Positions 1-5,814 of a stretch of DNA of 8,902 nucleotides are shown in pieces (within the stretch, counting starts at the first letter, position 1; every line of letters starts with the position of its first letter). The position numbers and the translations under genes are program-made. Origin of the DNA: Flavobacteriales bacterium UBA5871 (GTDB taxonomy: Bacteria; Bacteroidota; Bacteroidia; Flavobacteriales_D; Crocinitomicaceae). The notes below the pieces were generated by a model. The model was not told the origin of the DNA and did no database searches. It was given only the letters and a program-made list of their open reading frames with translations. The stretch lies in contig DJFN01000004.1 in assembly GCA_002432085.1 (NCBI GenBank), positions 1-8,902 on the forward strand. Reading direction: 5' to 3'.

Positions 1-870
1 CTACGGTTCGATTTCATTGCTTTCGGAAGCAACGCCTGTGCCGACGATCGCGCTCAATTGCGTTTGAGTACCGACGGCGGAGCTACCTGGCCAGCCGGAT
101 ACCAATACTGTCTGAGCTCCGTTTGCTGCGGATCCTGCAACGGCTACAGCCAGGGACAGTGGACGCTCTATTCCCTTGCTCTTCCGGCGGCCTTCGAGAA
201 CAATCCGAACGTAAGAGTCGCTTTCCACTGGATGAACAACGGAAACGGCTCGGGAACAGATCCTTCAGTAGCGATCGACGACGTGCGTCTGACAACGATG
301 ACATCGCTTTCGGCTGATCTGATTCATTTTTCGGCACAAAAAGAAGGGAAATCGGGTACAAAAGTGAGCTGGACGGCCAGTGACGAAGTGGATTTCTCCC
401 ATTATGAGCTCGAACGTTCGGTCGACGGCTCGAACTTTTTCAAAATCTACACTGTCAACGGCAACTGTCCGGCCGGACAGACCTGCGACTACCAATACAG
501 AGACGGCGACTTCAACACCGTTGTTTACTACCGTCTGAACATGGTAGACAAAAACGGTGAATCGGCCCATTCCGACATCATCAGCCTGAATCCGGCGGTT
601 TCCAGCTCGACCGATTTCTCGCTGCTATCGACTTTTGTGGTCAGCGACGAGCTGCAGGTCAAAATCGACGCAAAAAGCAGGGCTTCGGCTACATTTTCGC
701 TTTACAATATTTCCGGAAAGCTCGTTGTTTCGGAAAAAGACGTCGCTCTCAAACCCGGATTTAACCAGCGCAACCTCGATCTCAGCAAGCTCACCGACGG
801 CGTTTACATTCTGAAGGTTTATCTCAAAGGCACGGATAAGGTGTTGAGCGGAAAGGTGATTAAGAACTAG
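1..870 (+). CDS. Secreted surface protein, T9SS type A sorting domain (5' truncated)
   Basis: The frame is open from the first base, so the gene starts outside the window; 289 residues are visible. Residues about 1-97 look like the end of a beta-sandwich (MAM/jelly-roll-like) domain, with RLSTDGGATW near the start and AIDDVRL at its end. This part carries a cysteine cluster (CLSSVCCGSC, about residues 36-45). Residues about 105-198 resemble the fibronectin-III-like module (YELERSVDGSNF, YYRLNMVD) that often precedes the sorting signal. Residues about 207-289 match a Por-type C-terminal domain: FSLYNISGKLV, then LDLSKLTDGVYILKV, ending GKVIKN. In Bacteroidota such domains direct export through the type IX system and attachment to the surface or release. 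The substrate or adhesive function lies in the missing part and cannot be told. The stop is TAG at 868-870. Confidence 0.88.
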   Translation, partial: LRFDFIAFGSNACADDRAQLRLSTDGGATWPAGYQYCLSSVCCGSCNGYSQGQWTLYSLALPAAFENNPNVRVAFHWMNNGNGSGTDPSVAIDDVRLTTMTSLSADLIHFSAQKEGKSGTKVSWTASDEVDFSHYELERSVDGSNFFKIYTVNGNCPAGQTCDYQYRDGDFNTVVYYRLNMVDKNGESAHSDIISLNPAVSSSTDFSLLSTFVVSDELQVKIDAKSRASATFSLYNISGKLVVSEKDVALKPGFNQRNLDLSKLTDGVYILKVYLKGTDKVLSGKVIKN

Positions 871-881
871 GCCTTCGGCCT
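869..881. repeat. Short palindromic hairpin over the stop codon
   Basis: AGGCC, loop TTC, GGCCT forms a perfect 5-bp stem that begins inside the TAG stop codon. No T-run follows, so it is not a standard intrinsic terminator, although it could contribute to 3' end formation for the surface-protein transcript. Confidence 0.4.
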
Positions 882-967
882 GTCACCGGTCGGCCAGTCT
901 CCGGTCTCCAGACGGATTCTGATTAAAAACCTGACCGGAGACTGGAGACCGTCGACTAAAGACCAAT
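882..967. repeat. Heptamer-unit inverted repeat, copy 1
   Basis: The left arm has GTC triplets at 882, 889, 897 and 904. The right arm has GAC triplets at 933, 940, 947, 954 and 961, giving a 7-base period with one 8-base step in the left arm. The units are degenerate forms of GTCTCCR on the left and GACCGGA on the right. The core is a perfect 13-bp inverted repeat (894-906 with 933-945) around a 26-base spacer. It lies 85-170 bases before the helicase start and is related to the element at 3427-3526. It may act as a terminator or RNA structure, or be a repetitive element; the sequence does not decide. Confidence 0.7.
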
Positions 968-1022
968 TTCGCGTAACTTTGATGTTTCCACTATCGGAAA
1001 AAGCACGATCGCACGAGTGGCG

Positions 1023-1047
1023 TTGTCCACTTTTTGCGTATATTAAA
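1023..1047 (+). promoter_or_regulatory. Possible promoter directly before the helicase gene
   Basis: TTTTTGCGTATATTAAA lies just before the ATG at 1052. TATATTAA (1039-1046) is a loose match to the Bacteroidota -7 element TAnnTTTG, and a TTG sits at 1023-1025, closer than the usual 17-23 base spacing. A T-run followed by CGTAT also occurs before the SH3-protein gene. If this is the promoter, the transcript would be nearly leaderless, which fits the absence of a ribosome binding site. Confidence 0.35.
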
Positions 1048-1051
1048 TAGC

Positions 1052-3352
1052 ATGAAATCAATTACAGCGGCGATCAGTAACCCGGCGGAATTCACCGAAC
1101 GCTTTATTAATCAGACGAATCACAACATCTTTCTGACCGGAAAAGCCGGAACGGGAAAAACGACTTTATTGCGGAAGATCATTGCTTCGACACACAAGCA
1201 GGCCGTGATCGTGGCGCCAACAGGAATCGCCGCACTGAACGCGGGTGGCGTGACCATTCACTCCTTCTTCCAATTGCCGTTCAGCGGCTTCATCCCGGAA
1301 TTCATTCCGCCACCGCATTACACCGCTTCGGTGAAGTTTGAAACAAAAGACACACTCAAGCGCCATTTCGGGTTTAACAAACAACGTCAGCAATTGTTCC
1401 GGAACACCGAGCTGCTCATTATCGACGAAGTGAGTATGCTGCGCGCCGATCTGCTCGACGCTATGGACTGGACGTTGCGGAACGTTCGCAAAAACAACGC
1501 TCCGTTTGGCGGCGTACAGGTGTTATTCATCGGCGATTTGCTGCAATTGCCACCCGTTGCCAAGCAGGAAGAATGGAACGTGCTGCGGAATTATTACAAC
1601 GGCCTGTTTTTCTTCCACGCGCGCGTTATCCAGGAACAGCCGCCGCTTTACATCGAGCTGTCGACGATTTACCGCCAGCAGGACCAGGATTTCATAGGCG
1701 TACTGAATAATCTGCGTCACAATACCATTACGCCGGAAGACAAAGTATTGCTCGATCGCTTCGTACAGCCTGATTTCGATCCGTCGCAGCACGAAGGCTA
1801 TATTACGTTGACGACGCACAACGCCAAGGCGAACGAGATCAACACCGCTTCGCTCAAAGCGCTGGAAGGCGAATCGTTCTTTTACGAAGCCGAAGTCACC
1901 GGAACGTTTCCCGAACACATTTACCCTATTGATCTGAAACTCGAGCTCAAAGTCGGCGCGCAGGTCATGTTCATCAAGAACGATATTTCCTTCGAAAAGA
2001 ACTTTTATAACGGCAAAATGGGCCGCATCGAATCGCTTTCGGAGAACGAGATTATGGTGCATTTTCCCGACGAGAACCGCACGATCGAAGTGCAGCGCTA
2101 CGAATGGGAAAACATCAATTACACGCTCGATGACAACACGAGCGAGATCAGCGAAGAAGTGCTCGGAACATTCGTGCATTATCCGATCAAGCTCGCGTGG
2201 GCGATCACCGTTCACAAAAGTCAGGGACTGACCTTCGACAAAGCCGTGCTGGACGTTTCCCAGGTATTCGCTCCCGGACAGGCGTATGTGGCGCTTTCAC
2301 GGCTCCGCAGCCTCGAAGGACTGGTTTTGCTGAAGCCGTTTACAATTAACGGACTCACGAGCGATCAGCAGGTCGTTTCCTATGCTTCCAATCGCGCGGA
2401 CGAAGACACACTGACGACTTTCCTCGAACACGGAACCAAGCATTTCCTTTACTATTCGCTCGTTAATGCTTTCGATTGGTTCGAGCTGATGAGCCAATGG
2501 CAGATCCACGAATCGAGCTACAAGCTGGCCGGTCCGAAAACCGAAAAAGGAAAAGAAAAAATCTGGGTAACGCATCAGACGGCAGCGGTTGTCAACACCA
2601 TGGAGCCGGCACGTAAATTCCAGTCGCAGCTCAATCAATTGTTCACCAAAGAGCAGCTCGACCTGGCTTTTATCAATGAACGCGTACAGGCGGCATACGG
2701 CTACTTCTTCAAAATCCTCGACGGTGTTTACTATTCGACGCTGAAAAAGATCGCCGAGCTGAACCTCGTTCGCAAGACCAAGCAATACGTCGAAGAGCTG
2801 GAAGAACTGGAAATGCTCCTGCTGGAAACCATTCTGAAGCTGAAGAAAGCGCGCCTGCTGATGGAAACCGTTATGCTTGGAAAAACAGTCGATCGCGACG
2901 CGTTGTCGAGCGAAGAGATCCAGCACTTCAAGATCGCTAAAATCGCAACAATCAAGCAAGAGTTACGACAAAACCGTTCTTTGCTCGATCCGGTTTACGA
3001 CGACGAGGAGTTCGAAGACATCATGCTGCGCAAGAAAAAACTGCCGAAAGAAAAGAAGGTCAAGGTTTCGACTTACCACCAGACACTGGCATTACTGCGC
3101 GAAGGACATTCCAAAAAAGAGATCGCAAAAATCCGTCAGCTTACGGGCAATACGATCAACAGCCACTTCGTGAACCTCATCCGCTCGGAAGAGATCGAAC
3201 TGAAAGAAGTCATGACCGAAGAACGCATCCGCCAGCTCGAGGAGCTGATCGAAGACATCCAGGCGACTTCGCTCAACGCCATCAAGGAAAAACTCGGCGA
3301 CAAAGTGAGCTGGGATGAATTGAAATTGTATCAGGCATCCAAATTGATTTAA
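1052..3352 (+). CDS. PIF1-like superfamily 1 DNA helicase with C-terminal HTH domain
   Basis: This is a complete 766-residue protein. ATP-binding motifs appear in order: Walker A GKAGTGKTT (30-38), motif Ia VIVAPTGIAALNAG (52-65), Walker B LLIIDEVSM (121-129) and GDLLQLPPV (161-169). The second RecA-like lobe has AITVHKSQGLTF near 383-394 and AYVALSRLRSLEGL near 411-424. This is the SF1B PIF1/RecD-like pattern, so the protein should unwind DNA 5'-3' in replication or repair. Residues about 525-640 are helical and probably partly coiled-coil (charged EELEELEMLLLE stretch). Residues about 672-766 resemble the HTH_40 tail seen on Bacteroidota RecQ and PIF1 helicases (LLREGHSKKEIAKIRQLTGNTINSHF). 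The ATG at 1052 is preferred over an upstream TTG at 1034, because the TTG lies within the promoter-like stretch and adds residues without family likeness. There is no Shine-Dalgarno. The gene stands alone between two repeat-bearing gaps. Confidence 0.92.
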   Translation: MKSITAAISNPAEFTERFINQTNHNIFLTGKAGTGKTTLLRKIIASTHKQAVIVAPTGIAALNAGGVTIHSFFQLPFSGFIPEFIPPPHYTASVKFETKDTLKRHFGFNKQRQQLFRNTELLIIDEVSMLRADLLDAMDWTLRNVRKNNAPFGGVQVLFIGDLLQLPPVAKQEEWNVLRNYYNGLFFFHARVIQEQPPLYIELSTIYRQQDQDFIGVLNNLRHNTITPEDKVLLDRFVQPDFDPSQHEGYITLTTHNAKANEINTASLKALEGESFFYEAEVTGTFPEHIYPIDLKLELKVGAQVMFIKNDISFEKNFYNGKMGRIESLSENEIMVHFPDENRTIEVQRYEWENINYTLDDNTSEISEEVLGTFVHYPIKLAWAITVHKSQGLTFDKAVLDVSQVFAPGQAYVALSRLRSLEGLVLLKPFTINGLTSDQQVVSYASNRADEDTLTTFLEHGTKHFLYYSLVNAFDWFELMSQWQIHESSYKLAGPKTEKGKEKIWVTHQTAAVVNTMEPARKFQSQLNQLFTKEQLDLAFINERVQAAYGYFFKILDGVYYSTLKKIAELNLVRKTKQYVEELEELEMLLLETILKLKKARLLMETVMLGKTVDRDALSSEEIQHFKIAKIATIKQELRQNRSLLDPVYDDEEFEDIMLRKKKLPKEKKVKVSTYHQTLALLREGHSKKEIAKIRQLTGNTINSHFVNLIRSEEIELKEVMTEERIRQLEELIEDIQATSLNAIKEKLGDKVSWDELKLYQASKLI

Positions 3353-3358
3353 AGACTC

Positions 3359-3376
3359 GCCTGCCCATAGGCAGGC
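3359..3376. repeat. Perfect 7-bp hairpin after the helicase gene
   Basis: GCCTGCC, loop CATA, GGCAGGC starts seven bases after the helicase stop codon. It is stable and G+C-rich but no T-run follows, so it is either an atypical 3' end structure or a small intergenic repeat. Confidence 0.5.
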
Positions 3377-3393
3377 TTCAGGATTTCAGGAGC

Positions 3394-3408
3394 GTCCGCA
3401 CGGCGGAC
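3394..3408. repeat. Perfect 6-bp hairpin
   Basis: GTCCGC, loop ACG, GCGGAC. It is the second of two tight hairpins within 50 bases in the gap between the helicase and SH3-protein genes. The words CTTCAGGATT (around 3376-3386 and 3481-3490) and TTCAGG also recur in this gap, which looks like a mosaic of small repeats. Confidence 0.45.
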
Positions 3409-3426
3409 TTTAAGACATCAGGAACT

Positions 3427-3526
3427 GTCTTCAGTCATCAGTCTTCGGTCGCCAGTCTCGGTTCTTTTACTTCGCATGGACTTCAGGATTGACCGGAGAC
3501 GGAAGACCGTCTGACCGATGACTAAA
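3427..3526. repeat. Heptamer-unit inverted repeat, copy 2
   Basis: The left arm has GTC at 3427, 3434, 3441, 3448 and 3455, with an exact 7-base period. The right arm has GAC at 3491, 3498, 3505, 3513 and 3520, with one 8-base step. The arms are imperfectly complementary; for example AGTCATCAGTC at 3433-3443 pairs with GACCGATGACT at 3513-3523 except at one base. The right arm shares GACCGGA at its start and GACTAAA at its end with copy 1 (882-967), so the two elements are related. It ends 42 bases before the next ATG. Confidence 0.7.
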
Positions 3527-3536
3527 AATGTGGCAC

Positions 3537-3553
3537 ATTTTTTCGTATGATTG
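3537..3553 (+). promoter_or_regulatory. Possible promoter of the SH3-protein gene
   Basis: TATGATTG at 3546-3553 matches the Bacteroidota -7 element TAnnTTTG at all but one fixed position, and is preceded by a T-run and CG as in the helicase promoter region. No convincing -33 TTG is present at the right distance. A start about 7 bases downstream would give a leader of roughly 10 bases with no Shine-Dalgarno. Confidence 0.4.
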
Positions 3554-3568
3554 CAGAAAAATTACACG

Positions 3569-4399
3569 ATGAAATACATCCTTCTGCTGCTGGGTTTTCT
3601 GTCTTTGAATGTTGCTACTTTCAGCCAGGAAGACGAAGAAGAATACCAGATTCCCTATGAATTTGAAGTTGGTCAGACCGTTTACCTGCTGGGCGACAGC
3701 GTCAATATCCGGAAATCGGCCGATCTGAATGCCGAAGTAGTGACGAAACTGCCGATCGGATCGAAGCTGAAGATCATCAGCAAAAGCGATAAGGTCACGC
3801 GTCTCAACAACTTTGACATGCCGTGGTATTACGTCGAGATCAACAAAAAGCAGAAAGGCTACGTGTGGGGCGGAAAGATCGCTATGGCTTCGTGTCGCAG
3901 CACGGAAAACCCGGACATCGTGTTCCATTTCGGAATCGAAAAAGCAACCGCTGACGGCGAAGGTATCTTGCAGATCCGCGTGGAAAAAGGCAATAAACAA
4001 TTGCAGGCGCTTTCTTTCGAAGGGTTTGGCAGAGTGACCAAGCGCCACACGTTTACCAATCACGGCAACCGCGGATTGAAATCCGTAAACGACGTTCTGT
4101 ACGTTGACGGCTTCGGTGAATTCTGCGGCGACGGCGGTGGAGCTGTTGCCCTCTTCTGGGCGGACAATAAGCTCATTTTCGTCAAGCAGCTGTGGGATAT
4201 GTTCGACGCTCCGGTTTTCGGCTCTCAGCGCTTTCTTTTCCCTGCCGATATGGAAGGTGAAAAAGACCGCATCATACTCCGCGAAGAAGCCGGCGAGTAC
4301 GTCGATGATGAAAACGATCCTACCGAAAGTAAAATCGTCTATTCGCAGGATGAAACGACCCGGTATAAATGGAACGGGAAGGAATTGGTGAAGATTTAA
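3569..4399 (+). CDS. Secreted bacterial SH3-domain protein
   Basis: This is a complete 276-residue protein. Residues 1-19 are a Sec signal peptide (MKYILLLLGFLSLNVATFS), probably cleaved near S19/Q20, with no lipobox cysteine. It is followed by an acidic linker (EDEEE). Residues about 38-105 form a bacterial SH3 domain (DSVNIRKSAD at 43-52, then a conserved GYVWGGKIA end), a fold that commonly binds cell-wall peptides or other envelope ligands. Residues 106-276 are a domain I do not recognise; it contains GLKSVNDVLYVD (169-180), CGDGGG and a tail ending WNGKELVKI. The ATG at 3569 is chosen because it begins the signal peptide; an upstream TTG at 3551 would add a charged extension. It converges on the VWA gene with 13 bases between stops. 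A fragment resembling residues 169-180 recurs at 5749-5784. Function is unknown, and periplasmic or surface location is inferred. Confidence 0.85.
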   Translation: MKYILLLLGFLSLNVATFSQEDEEEYQIPYEFEVGQTVYLLGDSVNIRKSADLNAEVVTKLPIGSKLKIISKSDKVTRLNNFDMPWYYVEINKKQKGYVWGGKIAMASCRSTENPDIVFHFGIEKATADGEGILQIRVEKGNKQLQALSFEGFGRVTKRHTFTNHGNRGLKSVNDVLYVDGFGEFCGDGGGAVALFWADNKLIFVKQLWDMFDAPVFGSQRFLFPADMEGEKDRIILREEAGEYVDDENDPTESKIVYSQDETTRYKWNGKELVKI

Positions 4400-4412
4400 T
4401 CCGTTTTGCGGA

Positions 4413-5582
4413 CTACCTCGTTGCCACCTGTATAAACTGTCCACCGACGACCTGGTAAGTCGCATTTCCGACTTTCACCGTTTCGCCTTCGTTGAGCTTT
4501 GCCAGATCGTTCAGGTCCTGTTTCATCGTATGGACCGAGCCGCCCGTGACACGCGCAAGGGTTAAATACTGCGGATTCAGCGGGTAATATTCCGTTCCGC
4601 ACAGCACCACGTGTACCGGAACTTTGATCTGTTCCAATAATGAAATATCCTTGATATTGGCCAGGTTATCGGCGATCAGGATAATGTCTTTTGCCTGCGG
4701 AACCGAATCGATGCCACGCAGAACGGCCTCGCAGTTATTTTCCGGAGCATCGCCGCCACCGCCGTTTTTGATGGTTGTCTGAGCGGCAGTCAGTATCTCT
4801 TCATAGGTGTTGGCCTTCGCCATGTAAATGCCACCGATTTTCCCGACCACTTTCGCGCTTTCGGTCTTGTTGTCGCCGTCGTTAAAAAACACAACCTGTC
4901 TCACCCGTTTGTCCTTCATCTTGAGCTGGAACCACACCAGCAGCTGAGCGCTGTAGGGCGACATGCTTCCCGTCATATCGCACACGATCAGCATATCTTT
5001 CCACTGTTTGTTACGGCTCAAAGCGGCAATAACGGTCGTATCGGTCATTTTCAGTCCGTATGGCCGCTCCTTCGATACGAGCGCTTTCAACGAATCGCCC
5101 GTGGAAGGCAATTGCTCGAGGTAAGCGATATCGACCTTAACCGTTTCCTTGTTTTGCGGCGGACGGTAATGGATCACCACGCCGTGGAACAAGACCTTGG
5201 CTTCCGCTTCATTGGTACAGGCAGTCTGACGAATGACGCGCCATTGGATGTTCGCATCCGAAACCAGCTCTTTCTTAATACGCTGAATCTTCTCGATACG
5301 GCTTCGGTTGAGGGCTTTCAAATCCTGTCCCTTGGGAAAATCCGTAAACACCAGGTCGATGCTCACCACCTGCGCTTCGGCCAGCAGCTTCCGGTCGGTT
5401 TCCGAGATCAATTCGTTGTTGCCATAGGACATATTCAGCACAAGTGCGCTGAACAGGTTCGTTTTGAGATTGTAAACGGGACGCAGCTGTTCGCGCTGGG
5501 CAAGGATATCGTCGACTTTACGCGGCTGTGCATGAATGGCCGAAAGGCAGAGCAAAAAGATGAGCAGGAGGAAGGATTTCAT
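4413..5582 (-). CDS. Secreted von Willebrand factor A domain protein
   Basis: This is a complete 389-residue protein. Residues 1-18 are a signal peptide (MKSFLLLIFLLCLSAIHA) followed by QPRK, with no lipobox. Residues about 20-190 are an unrecognised N-terminal region. Residues about 195-350 form a VWA fold: the metal-site motif DMTGSMS starts at D202, a DxTxS form of the usual DxSxS. A later acidic loop has GGGGDAPEN with D278, followed by hydrophobic strands (DIILIADN, VPVHVVLCG). VWA domains bind metal and a protein partner, so a scaffolding or adhesive role in the envelope is likely, but no partner is evident. The start is set at ATG 5582 because the signal peptide begins there; the frame continues 18 codons upstream without a better start. 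There is no Shine-Dalgarno, only an A-rich leader. Confidence 0.85.
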   Translation of the reverse strand: MKSFLLLIFLLCLSAIHAQPRKVDDILAQREQLRPVYNLKTNLFSALVLNMSYGNNELISETDRKLLAEAQVVSIDLVFTDFPKGQDLKALNRSRIEKIQRIKKELVSDANIQWRVIRQTACTNEAEAKVLFHGVVIHYRPPQNKETVKVDIAYLEQLPSTGDSLKALVSKERPYGLKMTDTTVIAALSRNKQWKDMLIVCDMTGSMSPYSAQLLVWFQLKMKDKRVRQVVFFNDGDNKTESAKVVGKIGGIYMAKANTYEEILTAAQTTIKNGGGGDAPENNCEAVLRGIDSVPQAKDIILIADNLANIKDISLLEQIKVPVHVVLCGTEYYPLNPQYLTLARVTGGSVHTMKQDLNDLAKLNEGETVKVGNATYQVVGGQFIQVATR

Positions 5583-5730
5583 GGCTTCGTTTTCTTTCTG
5601 AATGCCGGATCCGTGATAAGTAAACAGGTCCGGCAAAAATTGTTGCTCTAAAACTAGTTCAAATCCTGATAAAGAAGACAGTCGCGGGTACGAACCGCTT
5701 GAAAATACTGCAATTGACTTATTGGTTGCT

Positions 5731-5814
5731 GAATATGATTATAGCGATGGACTGAAATCCATCGACGACGTTTTGTGCGTTGATAACATCTGTAGAAGAC
5801 TTAATGTTCAATAA
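5731..5814 (+). pseudogene. Remnant of an SH3-protein-like gene
   Basis: In frame from 5731 to a TAA at 5812, the translation includes DYSDGLKSIDDVLCVDN. Its segment GLKSIDDVLCVD (5749-5784) matches GLKSVNDVLYVD of the intact secreted SH3 protein (4073-4108) at 9 of 12 residues, and the DNA matches at 29 of 36 bases. The likeness stops at about 5784, only 17 bases before the end of the ATPase gene on the other strand. There is no start codon or signal peptide, and upstream likeness is not visible. I read it as a decayed, truncated paralogue, perhaps cut by arrival of the AT-rich segment. The match is short, so chance or a shared motif remains possible. Confidence 0.45.

Noticed and set aside
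882..967. CRISPR array reading of the heptamer repeats
   Set aside because: The units are 7 bases, degenerate and without unique spacers, and no cas genes are present. An inverted, hairpin-forming layout explains them better.
1523..2215. Minus-strand open frame (230 codons) inside the helicase gene
   Set aside because: It is a shadow of the helicase, whose motifs run unbroken through this region. The translation is low in family-like features.
4400..4412. Bidirectional terminator between the convergent SH3 and VWA genes
   Set aside because: Only a 4-bp TCCG/CGGA pairing around a T4 loop is present, without T-runs on either side.
3467..4465. Long minus-strand open frame (332 codons) opposite the SH3-protein gene
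   Set aside because: It is antisense to a gene with a clear signal peptide and SH3 domain. Its translation has no recognisable motif, and it runs through the repeat hairpin and into the VWA gene.
5112..5651. Plus-strand open frame (179 codons) opposite the VWA gene
   Set aside because: It is antisense to the N-terminal half of the VWA protein and its signal peptide, with no recognisable domain.
5681..5702. T-arm-like word (GCGGGTACGAACCGC) suggesting a tRNA 3' end or attachment site
   Set aside because: The loop does not read TTCRANN in the right register. No acceptor, anticodon arm or CCA context is nearby, and no second copy was seen at the other island edge.
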